From Tardiphaga sp. (GTDB lineage: Bacteria; Pseudomonadota; Alphaproteobacteria; Rhizobiales; Xanthobacteraceae): a DNA stretch of 22,148 nucleotides. A program made the translations under genes and the position numbers. Shown piece after piece: positions 8,079 through 15,457 of this stretch (within the stretch, counting starts at the first letter, position 1; every line of letters starts with the position of its first letter). Location: assembly GCA_014377915.1 (NCBI GenBank), contig JACMOT010000063.1, positions 1 through 22,148 on the forward strand. Direction: 5' to 3'. The notes beneath the pieces are model-generated. The model worked only from the letters and a program-made list of their open reading frames with translations, searched no databases and was not told where the DNA came from.

Positions 8079-8941
8079 GTCGTCAGCCGCCCGAACAGTC
8101 CGCGCGGGCGGAACGCGATTACCGCGATCATCGGCAGGAACAGAATGATGTAGGCCAGATCCGGAACCAGCGCGGCGCCGAATGTGTAGATGAAGCCGAT
8201 GATGAAGCTGCCGATAAAGGCTCCGAGCAGGCTGCCGACGCCGCCCAGGATGACCACGATCAGCGCCAGCGGCAGCATGTCGGCGTCAAGGCCGGGATAG
8301 GCGGAGAGCACCGGCCCGCCGAGCACGCCGCCGGCGCCGGCGATACCGGCGCCGAGGCAGAACACGGCGGTGAACAATTTCGACACGGGAATGCCGACGG
8401 CGCGTGCCATCTGCCGGTCATCGACACCGGCGCGGATCATCGCGCCGATTCTTGTGCGCTCCAGCAGCAGATAGAGCGCGAACGACACCGCCAGCGCGCA
8501 GGCCACGATCACCAGCCCGTAGGTTGGAAACACCAGACCGAACATGCGCGTCGGCGCCTGGAAATAGGCGGGGGTCGGCACCGGGATCGGATCGCCGCCC
8601 CACAGGATCAGGCAGGCGTCGGCAATGATCAGCGACATGCCGAGCGTGACCAGCACCTGGCCAAGCGGGTTGGTGCTGAGTCGGCGCAACACCAGGCGCT
8701 CGAACAGGCCGCCGAAGGCGGCGACCAGCAGGCCGCTGCCGACCGCTACGAGCCAGAAATTAATACCCTCGAAGGTGCGAAGCGCGACGGCGCCAAAATA
8801 GGCGCCCATCATGAAGAACGCGCCATGCGTCAGATTGGCGAGCCGCATCAGGCCGAAGATCAGCGAGAAGCCGGAAGCCAGCAGAAACAGCAGCGCACCA
8901 AGCGACAGGCTGTTCAGCGACTGAATGATCCAGAACTGCAT
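8075..8941 (-). CDS. livH: Branched-chain amino acid-type ABC transporter permease LivH
   Basis: This is a 288-residue inner-membrane permease. LANLTHGAFFMMGAYFG at about 35-51 is the signature of LivH, and GGVGSLLGAFIGSFIIGF near the C terminus matches the family. Nearly the whole chain is hydrophobic, except for a cytoplasmic stretch around RAGVDDRQMARAVGI, the coupling region. The ATG at 8941 is the only reasonable start, but its Shine-Dalgarno is poor. A seven-residue upstream reading frame (8944-8967) ends two bases before it. livH is the first gene of the minus-strand operon. No periplasmic substrate-binding gene is found upstream or elsewhere in the window. Confidence 0.92.
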   Translation of the reverse strand: MQFWIIQSLNSLSLGALLFLLASGFSLIFGLMRLANLTHGAFFMMGAYFGAVALRTFEGINFWLVAVGSGLLVAAFGGLFERLVLRRLSTNPLGQVLVTLGMSLIIADACLILWGGDPIPVPTPAYFQAPTRMFGLVFPTYGLVIVACALAVSFALYLLLERTRIGAMIRAGVDDRQMARAVGIPVSKLFTAVFCLGAGIAGAGGVLGGPVLSAYPGLDADMLPLALIVVILGGVGSLLGAFIGSFIIGFIYTFGAALVPDLAYIILFLPMIAVIAFRPRGLFGRLTT

Positions 8942-9215
8942 ACTCAGCCCAAAGGCCGAACAAGCATGGCGACGGCGGCTTCGCCGCGGCCTGCATTGAC
9001 AGATGTTTCAACCGACATGGCCATGTATCCCTCCCGGAAATCAACGGTACCGTCCCTTTGTCATTTGCCGTGAGCGGCATGCGAAGGGTAGGGCGCAGTT
9101 GCATGCGACATACGAATTTATGATACTTCAGCCGCTTCTTGGTGGCGGCTTTGACTTTTGCAACGATCGCCGATCGCTTGCTTCTGCACTCTATCCTGTG
9201 TCCTCCACCCGCTCT

Positions 9216-9231
9216 AATTTATCAAGTGAAT
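9216..9231 (-). promoter_or_regulatory. Operator-like motif copy A, upstream of livH operon
   Basis: Read on the minus strand, the site is ATTCACTTGATAAATT. It matches the consensus WWTCRNTYGATAAAYW at all positions, and the GATAAAT half is identical to copies C and D. It lies about 275 bases upstream of livH in an AT-rich island of otherwise GC-rich DNA. Binding by the TetR protein is inference. Confidence 0.5.
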
Positions 9232-9368
9232 ATTTAGCAAATTTCGGCCCGCAATGCAGCGACGGCGGCGATCTGTCAAACCGGCCCAGTCTCGTTTCGA
9301 TACCAGTCGCCGAGTGCGCTGCTGGTCATCAGGGTGACGCCGTAATGGCGGTGGATCAGTGAATGGCG

Positions 9369-9407
9369 GGAATGCGAGCACTCAATGCCATGGATGTCTC
9401 GCTTTCC
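9369..9407. repeat. Inverted repeat past the LLM monooxygenase gene
   Basis: The arms GGAA-T-GCGAG and CTCGC-T-TTCC pair as nine bases interrupted by one mismatch, with a loop of about 19 bases. It lies 20-58 bases downstream of the minus-strand LLM gene stop. There is no U-tract on that strand, so it is at best a weak or Rho-assisted terminator. Confidence 0.3.
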
Positions 9408-9426
9408 TTCGTGCGCCGCCGCGCTT

Positions 9427-10533
9427 CTAGGCGACAGCCGCCACGCGCGTCGGGGCCGCGGCGTTGGCCAGCGGCAGCACCTTTTCGGCCATCAGGATCA
9501 TCGAGCGTCGCCCGAGTTCGCGATCCTTCCAGTCCTTGCCGGCATAAAGCAGCGTACCGAATTCGCCGACCTCTTGCTGAAAGGCGAGGATCTGGTCGGC
9601 GACGCTGTCCGGCGTGCCGAAGATCACCAGCTTGTCGACTACCATATCGAGCGTAACCTCGTCTTCGGGCTGGTCGCGATGGGTCTTGAACAGCTCGATG
9701 CGGCCGTTCTTCTTCAGCTTGGTGAACAACGAGCGGTAGTAATAGACATAGGGACCGTCGGGATCGGTCGCGTAGGCCCTGGCCTTGGCAGCGTCGTCGG
9801 CGACGAATATGCTTTTGGCAACGCGCCAATTGGCGGGATCGGCGACGCGGCCGCCACGCTCGCAGCCCTCGGCATATTTCGGCCAGTGGCTCTTTACCCA
9901 GGCCGGCATCAGGAAGTTCGCCGAGATCGGGTCCCAGCCGCGGATCGCGGCTTCGGTGACACCCTTGGAGAACGGCGCGACGGCGGTGACGACGATCGGC
10001 GGATGCGGCCGCTGCAGCGGCTTCGGGATGTAGCCCTGGCCGATTTCCTTGACCAGCGTCTTTTCGGTCGACAGGTTCCAGTACTTGCCCTTGAGATTGT
10101 ATGGCGGTTCGGACGTCCAGATTTCCAGAATTTGGTTGATGGCTTCGAGGAACATCTCGTTGCGGTTGGCTTCCAGATTGCCGAATACCTCGGCGTCGGA
10201 CAGCAGCCCGCCGGGGCTGATGCCGAAAATGAATCGGCCGTCGAGCATATGGTCGAGCATTGCCAGCGTCGCCGCGACCGAGGCGGGATGGCTGTTCGGC
10301 ATATTGACGGTGCCGGTGCCGAGCTTGATTTGCTTGGTCGCCGCGGCGATCCAGGCAATGAAAGCCACGCAGGACGTGATATTCTCGGCGCGGTCGGTGA
10401 CATGCTCGCCGACATAGGCCTCGCTGAAGCCGAGCTCGTCGGCGAGCAGGAACGCCTCGCGGTCCTCCGCCAGGGTCTGGCGCCAGTCCTTGTCAAGCGG
10501 ATGGATTGGCATCGTGAAGAAGCCAAGTTGCAT
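9427..10533 (-). CDS. LLM class flavin-dependent oxidoreductase (luciferase-like monooxygenase)
   Basis: This is a 368-residue bacterial-luciferase-fold enzyme (PF00296 type) that would use reduced FMN and O2 to hydroxylate or cleave a small organic substrate. Visible family landmarks are the N-terminal strand MQLGFFTMP, EAYVGEHVTD at about 38-47, IKLGTGTVNMPNSHP at about 68-82, DGRFIFGISPGG, and the C-terminal IFGTPDSVADQI. The fold and spacing recall the limonene monooxygenase and alkanal-monooxygenase-like subgroup. The ATG at 10533 has GGGAGG six bases upstream; an in-frame ATG eight codons earlier (10557) has none. It is divergent from the LysR gene with 95 bases between them, a common activator-target arrangement. 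No dedicated flavin reductase is adjacent; the reductase at 18316 could supply FMNH2. The substrate is unknown. Confidence 0.9.
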   Translation of the reverse strand: MQLGFFTMPIHPLDKDWRQTLAEDREAFLLADELGFSEAYVGEHVTDRAENITSCVAFIAWIAAATKQIKLGTGTVNMPNSHPASVAATLAMLDHMLDGRFIFGISPGGLLSDAEVFGNLEANRNEMFLEAINQILEIWTSEPPYNLKGKYWNLSTEKTLVKEIGQGYIPKPLQRPHPPIVVTAVAPFSKGVTEAAIRGWDPISANFLMPAWVKSHWPKYAEGCERGGRVADPANWRVAKSIFVADDAAKARAYATDPDGPYVYYYRSLFTKLKKNGRIELFKTHRDQPEDEVTLDMVVDKLVIFGTPDSVADQILAFQQEVGEFGTLLYAGKDWKDRELGRRSMILMAEKVLPLANAAAPTRVAAVA

Positions 10534-10582
10534 GAAGTGCCTCCCAATCTTGTTCAATGCAGCCTAGAGATTGTCTTCCAGT

Positions 10583-10597
10583 ATAAAAAATGATTAT
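10583..10597. promoter_or_regulatory. Candidate LysR-type binding box
   Basis: The sequence ATAA-N7-TTAT forms an interrupted palindrome that contains T-N11-A, the generic LysR-type recognition pattern. It sits between the divergent LLM and LysR genes, about 32 bases upstream of the LysR start. AT-rich DNA gives such matches easily, so this is only a candidate. Confidence 0.35.
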
Positions 10598-10628
10598 TTC
10601 TACTCTCTCGCATCAAGGTTGTTGATGG

Positions 10629-11558
10629 ATGGTCTCGCTCAGGCAGTTGAAGTCGTTCGTCGCGGTGTTCGAGGAAGGGTCCTTTACCGCCGCGGGCGAG
10701 CGGGAGGGCGCAACGCAATCCGGCATCTCGCAGCATGTGAGGATGCTGGAAGACGAACTCGGCACTGCCCTGTTTGGCCGCAACGGCCGGGCGATCGAGG
10801 CCACGCTGGCCGGCAAGCAATATTATCTTGATTGTGTCGATATTCTGAAGCGCCTTGATGCAGCGCACCATGAGGTTGCTGTCCGTCAGAATGGCGGGCT
10901 TGCGCGGATCGGGGTGATGCCGACAATCTCGCGTTCCATCCTCGCGCCGACGCTGGACAAGTTCCTGCAGATCTCACCTGGCGCGGACATCAGTATCATC
11001 GAGGCCTATTCCGGGGTGCTCACCGACCTTCTGCTGAAGGGCGAATTGGACCTCGCCGTGGTGCCGGCGTTCGAGGGCGCGGTCGGGCTCTCGAGCCAGC
11101 TGCTGCTGCACGACCGCGAAATGCTGGTAACGGCGAAGCGCGACGACGGCCAGCATCTGATGCCCGTCAGCCTGGCCAGCCTCGGGCCGTTGAAAGTGGT
11201 GCTGCCCGGAAAGCAGAACACGCGGCGACGCAATATCGAGACTTATTTCACCACCAACGGCGTCAATGTCGCCCGCCGGCTGGAGATGGACGCGATGATG
11301 GGAACGCTGGAGTTTGTCGCAGCGACCGACTGGGTCGTCGTGCTGCCCTTCGTGATGATGTCCTCCGACATCGACCGCGACCGCTTCGATATCAGGCCGC
11401 TGGCCGACCCGCCGATGTATTCCGACTTCATCCTGATCGAGCCGTCGCGCAAGCTGATGACGCCCGCCGCGGCGCTGTTCGCCAGCGTGCTGAAGGCCGA
11501 GGCCGAGCGCACGACGGCGCTGTTCCGCGACCGCGTAGCGCCACAGTTGGAAACCTGA
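10629..11558 (+). CDS. LysR family transcriptional regulator
   Basis: This 309-residue regulator has the standard LysR layout. An N-terminal winged helix-turn-helix lies at about residues 4-62 (LRQLKSFVAVFEEGSFTAAG, then TQSGISQHVRMLEDELG and FGR). A C-terminal inducer-binding domain contains GVMPTISRSILAPTL and LDLAVVP. Effector identity cannot be deduced; pathway intermediates are usual for this family. It is transcribed away from the LLM gene and ends 3 bases from the stop of the convergent beta-hydroxyacid dehydrogenase gene, leaving no room for a separate terminator. The ATG at 10629 is used; AAGG is about 11 bases upstream, so translation may be modest. Confidence 0.93.
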   Translation: MVSLRQLKSFVAVFEEGSFTAAGEREGATQSGISQHVRMLEDELGTALFGRNGRAIEATLAGKQYYLDCVDILKRLDAAHHEVAVRQNGGLARIGVMPTISRSILAPTLDKFLQISPGADISIIEAYSGVLTDLLLKGELDLAVVPAFEGAVGLSSQLLLHDREMLVTAKRDDGQHLMPVSLASLGPLKVVLPGKQNTRRRNIETYFTTNGVNVARRLEMDAMMGTLEFVAATDWVVVLPFVMMSSDIDRDRFDIRPLADPPMYSDFILIEPSRKLMTPAAALFASVLKAEAERTTALFRDRVAPQLET

Positions 11559-11561
11559 GAC

Positions 11562-12437
11562 CTATTTGCCAGGTGCGCGCTTGTCGAGCACCTCGAATAC
11601 CGCCGCGGTGTCCTTGTCACCGAGGCCCATCTCCATGGCTTCAGTATAGACCGGCTGCGTCAGCGCGAACATCGGCGTCGGGCAGTTCAGTTCCTCGGCG
11701 AAAGCGCCGATGATCGACATGTCCTTCTTCCAGGTCGAAATCCGCATCGTCGCGGGCTCGTAGACGCCCGACACCATCATTGGCGCTCGCATCTGGAACA
11801 TGCGCGATCCACCAGCGCCGGGGCCTACCAGCTCGACCACCTGCCGCAGATCGAGTCCGGCGCGCTGCGCCAACACCATCGCTTCGGCGGTCGCGACATT
11901 GTGGATGGCCACAAGGTGGTTGGCGACGAACTTCATCCGGCTGCCATTGCCATAGACGCCAAGATCCGCGCTCTGCTTGCTGAAATCAGCGAACAGCGCG
12001 GTGCATTTCGCAATCGCCGCACTGTCGCCGCTGGCATAGACGATGAGGTCGCGGGTGGCGGCCTGCGCGCCGGTTCCGCTCAGCGGGCAATCCAGTGCGA
12101 TATGTCCGGCAGTCGCAAGAATCTCGCGAAAGCGCAGCTTGTCGGCGATCGCCAGCGTGCTCAGCTCCATGACGATGCGCGGGCTCTCGCCGGAGCGGCT
12201 GATCTCCTCCGCTACGGCAAACGCCGCGGCGGGGCTGGGCAGGCTGGTCATCACCAGTTCGGCCGCCTTGACGACGTCGGCGATGCCAGCGGCAATGGTG
12301 ACGCCTGCCGCGGCCAGCGCGCGCGTACGGGCCGCATCGACGTCATAGCCGATTACGGTCCAGCCACGCTCGATCAGATTGGGCGCGATGGCGCCGCCCA
12401 TGATGCCGAGGCCGATCAATCCGACTATCTTGCTCAT
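11562..12437 (-). CDS. NAD(P)-dependent beta-hydroxyacid dehydrogenase (3-hydroxyisobutyrate dehydrogenase-like)
   Basis: This 291-residue member of the HIBADH/tartronate semialdehyde reductase family has GLGIMG at residues 9-14. The substrate-binding SGTGA is at about 120-124 within DCPLSGTGAQA. The catalytic lysine is in MKFVANHL at about 169, with Asn 173 following. The start at 12437 begins MSKIVGLIG; upstream codons to 12476 are rejected because the Rossmann strand starts here. It differs strongly from the paralogue at 2172-3059 in the loop and in the residues around the catalytic Lys, so the two probably act on different intermediates. The upstream region is shared with the divergent GlcG/HbpS gene and holds operator motif B. 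Confidence 0.9.
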   Translation of the reverse strand: MSKIVGLIGLGIMGGAIAPNLIERGWTVIGYDVDAARTRALAAAGVTIAAGIADVVKAAELVMTSLPSPAAAFAVAEEISRSGESPRIVMELSTLAIADKLRFREILATAGHIALDCPLSGTGAQAATRDLIVYASGDSAAIAKCTALFADFSKQSADLGVYGNGSRMKFVANHLVAIHNVATAEAMVLAQRAGLDLRQVVELVGPGAGGSRMFQMRAPMMVSGVYEPATMRISTWKKDMSIIGAFAEELNCPTPMFALTQPVYTEAMEMGLGDKDTAAVFEVLDKRAPGK

Positions 12438-12499
12438 GCGATCCAACTCCGGCTGTCGAAAGCGACGCGACGGCAACGCCGCGCGCTTGAAAAATTAAT

Positions 12500-12515
12500 A
12501 ATCATTCGATAAACA
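12500..12515 (+). promoter_or_regulatory. Operator-like motif copy B, divergent promoter region
   Basis: AATCATTCGATAAACA matches the 16-base consensus WWTCRNTYGATAAAYW in full. It lies in the 165-base gap between two divergent genes, 62 bases from the start of the minus-strand dehydrogenase and 87 from the plus-strand GlcG/HbpS gene, so one bound regulator could affect both promoters. Confidence 0.5.
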
Positions 12516-12602
12516 GATTTCTCTCGTCGCCGCAATGGTCTCTTCTGCCACGCTGCGCGCGCGTCCGCTTGGAATTCAACAGGCTCCTGCAAGGACACTT
12601 TG

Positions 12603-13022
12603 ATGACCTGCCTCACTCTCCGCTTCGCGGAAACGCTGATTGATGCCGCGCTGAAAAAGGGCCGGGAGCTCGAACTGGCGCCGCTGACGGTCGCCGTGCT
12701 CGACGCCGGAGGTCATCTGGTGGCGCTGAAACGCGAGGACCATTCCGGAATTTTCCGCGTCGAGATTGCGAGTGGCAAGGCCTATGGCGCGCTGGGCATG
12801 GGCTTCGACTCCCGTGAACTCGGCGAGCGATCGCAGAAAATGCCGGTGTTCTTCGGCGCGCTGGCCGCGGCCAGCGGCGGGCGCATGGTGCCGGTCGCCG
12901 GTGGCGTGCTGATCCGCGATGCTGACAATCACGTGGTAGGCGCGGTCGGTATCTCCGGCGACACGTCGGACAATGACGAAGTCTGCGCCATCGCCGGCAT
13001 CGGCGCCGCGCAAGCCCGCTGA
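12603..13022 (+). CDS. GlcG/HbpS family protein (DUF336-like)
   Basis: This is a 139-residue single-domain protein of the GlcG/HbpS (PF03928) family. Landmarks are TVAVLDAGGHLVALKREDHSG at about residues 29-49, the Gly-rich GGRMVPVAGGVLIRDADNHVVGAVGISGDTSDNDE at about 92-126, and an Ala/Gly C terminus. Members bind haem or act as accessory or sensor proteins, and many sit in catabolic operons without a defined role. I see no signal peptide, so a cytoplasmic location is likely. AAGGAC lies six to eight bases before the ATG at 12603; a TTG immediately upstream is a less likely start. The gap to the next gene is 147 bases with no strong terminator, so co-transcription with the histidinol-dehydrogenase-like gene is possible. 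Confidence 0.88.
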   Translation: MTCLTLRFAETLIDAALKKGRELELAPLTVAVLDAGGHLVALKREDHSGIFRVEIASGKAYGALGMGFDSRELGERSQKMPVFFGALAAASGGRMVPVAGGVLIRDADNHVVGAVGISGDTSDNDEVCAIAGIGAAQAR

Positions 13023-13169
13023 TGCGCAGACGCTTCCGCGCCGGGCGGTTGCTTTTTCGACGACCAGACCGCAATGCTTCGCCTCGGCACCGGGCCGTGA
13101 CATGTCTTTCGACCAACCATCGACATGATCATTGTCGCACAAAAATCAAACGATCAGGGAGAGCCATTG

Positions 13170-14477
13170 ATGGCGCAGTATCTTAAGCGCGGTCGCGATG
13201 CGACATTGCGCGCCGAAGACGATCAGAGTGTCCGCGTGGCCGTCGAGGCGATGCTGGCGGATATCGAGAAGCGCGGTGACGCGGCCATTCGTGACTTGTC
13301 GGTGAAATTCGATCACTGGGATCGGACCGACTACCGCCTCACCGATGCCGAGATCAAGGGCTGTCTGGCGCAGCTGTCGCAGCGCAACCTCGACGATATC
13401 AAATTCGCGCAGACCCAGGTCCGCAATTTTGCGGAGCATCAGCGCCACTCGATGAAGGACGTCGAGGTGGAGACGCTGCCTGGCATCGTGCTCGGCCACA
13501 AGCACATCCCGGTCAATTCAGTCGGCTGCTACGTGCCCGGCGGCAAGTATCCGCTGCTGGCCTCGGCGCATATGTCGGTGATCACCGCGAAGGTGGCCGG
13601 CGTCGACCGTATCGTCACCTGTGCGCCGCCCTATCAGGGCAAGCCGGCACCGGCGATCGTCGCCGCGCAACATATGGCCGGCGCTGATGAAATCTATTGC
13701 CTCGGCGGCATTCAGGCGGTTGGCGCGATGGCGATCGGCACGCAGTCGATCGCCGCCGTCGACATGCTGGTAGGGCCGGGCAACGCCTATGTCGCCGAGG
13801 CCAAGCGGCAATTGTTCGGCCGCGTCGGCATCGACCTGTTCGCGGGGCCGACCGAAACGCTGGTGATTGCCGACGACACCGTTGACGGCGAAATTTGCGC
13901 GACCGATCTGCTTGGCCAGGCCGAGCATGGGCCGAATTCGCCCGCTATTCTGCTGACCAATTCCGCCAAACTGGCGCGGGATACGATGGCTGAGATCGAG
14001 CGCTTGCTGCGGATCCTGCCGACCGCAGCCGTCGCCCGCAAGGCATGGGAAGACTATGGCGAGGTGATCCTCTGCGATTCCGAAGAGGAAATGGTGAAGG
14101 TCGCCGACGATATCGCTTCCGAGCACGTCCAGGTGATGACGCGCGATCCCGATTACTTTCTCAAGCACATGACGAATTATGGCGCCCTGTTCCTGGGACC
14201 GCGCACCAATGTCGCGTTCGGCGACAAGGTGATCGGCACCAACCATACGCTGCCGACGGCCAAGGCGGCGCGTTACACCGGCGGGCTGTGGGTCGGCAAG
14301 TTCATGAAGACCGTGACCTATCAGAGGGTGCTCACCGACGAGGCGTCGGCGATGATCGGTGCCTATTGCTCGCGGCTCTGTCTGCTGGAAGGCTTTGTCG
14401 GCCACGCCGAGCAGGCCAATGTCCGCGTCCGCCGCTATGGCGGCCGCAACATTCCCTATGGCGGTGCGGCGGAATGA
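13170..14477 (+). CDS. Histidinol dehydrogenase family protein, probably a catabolic paralogue
   Basis: This is a 435-residue HisD-family enzyme. Such zinc enzymes oxidise a primary alcohol to a carboxylate in two NAD-dependent steps. By alignment to remembered E. coli HisD, the zinc ligands are Gln 250 and His 253 (GQAEHG), Asp 352 (GDKVIGTNH) and His 412 ([10 protein letters not shown]). The catalytic Glu 318-His 319 pair is in SEHVQV. All are present, so it should be active. No other his gene is nearby, and the catabolic context plus the GQAEHGP form (biosynthetic enzymes usually have QAEHDP) suggest a relative of sulfopropanediol dehydrogenase HpsN or of other catabolic HisD paralogues. 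The ATG at 13170 has GGGAG upstream; the frame is open to 13125. It overlaps the SDR gene by 4 bases. Confidence 0.88.
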   Translation: MAQYLKRGRDATLRAEDDQSVRVAVEAMLADIEKRGDAAIRDLSVKFDHWDRTDYRLTDAEIKGCLAQLSQRNLDDIKFAQTQVRNFAEHQRHSMKDVEVETLPGIVLGHKHIPVNSVGCYVPGGKYPLLASAHMSVITAKVAGVDRIVTCAPPYQGKPAPAIVAAQHMAGADEIYCLGGIQAVGAMAIGTQSIAAVDMLVGPGNAYVAEAKRQLFGRVGIDLFAGPTETLVIADDTVDGEICATDLLGQAEHGPNSPAILLTNSAKLARDTMAEIERLLRILPTAAVARKAWEDYGEVILCDSEEEMVKVADDIASEHVQVMTRDPDYFLKHMTNYGALFLGPRTNVAFGDKVIGTNHTLPTAKAARYTGGLWVGKFMKTVTYQRVLTDEASAMIGAYCSRLCLLEGFVGHAEQANVRVRRYGGRNIPYGGAAE

Positions 14478-15247
14478 GTTCGGCTCCGCTACCAACCACG
14501 CCCTCATTTCGGCTCGACGGTCGCCGGGCGCTGGTGACCGGCGCCGGGCGTGGCATCGGCCTTGCGGCGGCCGCGGCCCTGGCCGAGCATGGCGCGCATG
14601 TCACGTTGTGCGCGCGGACCTCGGCCGAGATCGAGGAAGCCGCCGCGGCGCTGCGTGATCGCGGCCAACAGGCCGACAGCCTCGCGCTTGACGTCACCGA
14701 CATCGCGGCCTTCGCCGCTGCGATCGAAGCCGCGCAGCCGTTCGATATCTTCGTTAACAACGCCGGCACCAACCGTCCAAATCCGTTCCTCGACGTTCCC
14801 GTCGAGGATTTTGACAGCGTGATGAACCTCAACGTCCGTGCCTCCTATTTCGCGGCGCAGGCGGTGGCGCGACGGATGCGCGCGGCGAGCGTCAAAGGCT
14901 CGATCATCCATATGTCGTCGCAGATGGGGCAGGTTGGCGGTGTTAACCGCTCGCTGTATTGCGCGTCGAAATGGGCCATGGAGGGTTTTTCCAAGTCGAT
15001 GGCTCTCGATCTCGCCGCGTTCGGCATTCGCAGCAACACGCTGTGTCCCACCTTCATTGAAACGCCGATGACCAGGCCGTTCTTCGAGAACGCCGCGTTT
15101 CGTGAAAGCGTGTTGTCGAAGATCAAGCTTGGCCGGGTTGGGCAGGTCGAGGATCTGATGGGGGCGCTGGTGTTTCTGGCCTCCGACGCGTCAACGCTGA
15201 TGACGGGATCGTCGCTGGTCATCGACGGTGGGTGGACCGCGGATTAA
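14474..15247 (+). CDS. SDR family NAD(P)-dependent oxidoreductase
   Basis: This is a 257-residue classical short-chain dehydrogenase. The cofactor motif TGAGRGIG is at residues 22-29, NNAG at 95-98, the catalytic Ser at 149 (HMSSQMG), and the YxxxK pair Tyr 162 and Lys 166 in [11 protein letters not shown]. The C terminus [12 protein letters not shown] is typical of 3-oxoacyl-ACP-reductase-like SDRs. It would interconvert a hydroxyl and a keto group on a pathway intermediate. The ATGA overlap with the HisD-like gene sets the start and implies coupled translation; the two enzymes may act in sequence, as dehydrogenases do in dihydroxypropanesulfonate catabolism, but that is inference. Confidence 0.93.
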   Translation: MSSAPLPTTPSFRLDGRRALVTGAGRGIGLAAAAALAEHGAHVTLCARTSAEIEEAAAALRDRGQQADSLALDVTDIAAFAAAIEAAQPFDIFVNNAGTNRPNPFLDVPVEDFDSVMNLNVRASYFAAQAVARRMRAASVKGSIIHMSSQMGQVGGVNRSLYCASKWAMEGFSKSMALDLAAFGIRSNTLCPTFIETPMTRPFFENAAFRESVLSKIKLGRVGQVEDLMGALVFLASDASTLMTGSSLVIDGGWTAD

Positions 15248-15273
15248 CGTGATGCGGTTCGCCAGTTCGTTCG

Positions 15274-15420
15274 CCGGACGCGATGCACTGCGCCTTGCCT
15301 GACGATGCGGAGCATCGTTTAGCGCGGCGTGTTGCTTCGCAGATCCGGGGCCCCGGTTGCGCGTAGGAAACCGGGATCCGGGATCTGCGCAGCGGCATAA
15401 GGATGCCGCAGCGCGTCCGG
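15274..15420. repeat. Nested palindromic repeat (REP/BIME-like) between convergent genes
   Basis: This is a 147-base structured element. Outer arms CCGGACGCG (15274-15282) and CGCGTCCGG (15412-15420) are perfect inverted repeats. Inside are a perfect hairpin ACGATGC-GGA-GCATCGT (15302-15318), a large stem of 21-base arms matching at 18 positions (15338-15358 with 15369-15389, 10-base loop), and a perfect hairpin GCGGCAT-AAGG-ATGCCGC (15392-15409). It fills the gap between the SDR stop and the stop of the convergent hydrolase gene. It resembles dispersed intergenic repeats I recall in Bradyrhizobium genomes and could serve as a bidirectional terminator. Confidence 0.75.
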
Positions 15421-15457
15421 GAAACGACCTCACTCCGGATCGATGGCTGCCGCCCGC

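Larger units (their letters stand above)
8942..9426. other. 485-base intergenic region upstream of livH
   Basis: I see no convincing gene here. It holds the copy of the 16-base operator-like motif at 9216-9231 and an AT-rich stretch around 9211-9240 that is a likely promoter zone for the minus-strand operon. A small GC hairpin (GCGGC-TTC-GCCGC, 8975-8987) lies in the presumed livH leader, and an inverted repeat lies at 9369-9407 just past the LLM gene stop. It is too short to hold a LIV-type binding protein (about 370-410 residues) and shows no recognisable remnant of one. Confidence 0.7.

Noticed and set aside
9003..9362. A 119-codon plus-strand open frame in the livH upstream region.
   Set aside because: No ribosome-binding site, no recognisable domain, unusual composition compared with neighbours, and it overlaps the likely promoter zone.
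13038..13060. A weak GC hairpin followed by a T-run after the GlcG/HbpS gene as a terminator.
   Set aside because: The stem is only about four pairs and the T-run is offset; not strong enough to call.
13518..14507. A 329-codon minus-strand open frame opposite the HisD-like gene.
   Set aside because: It mirrors a high-GC real gene, is rich in Arg/His/Gly/Asp with no family signature, and the plus strand encodes an intact HisD-family protein. Similar antisense frames elsewhere are rejected for the same reason.
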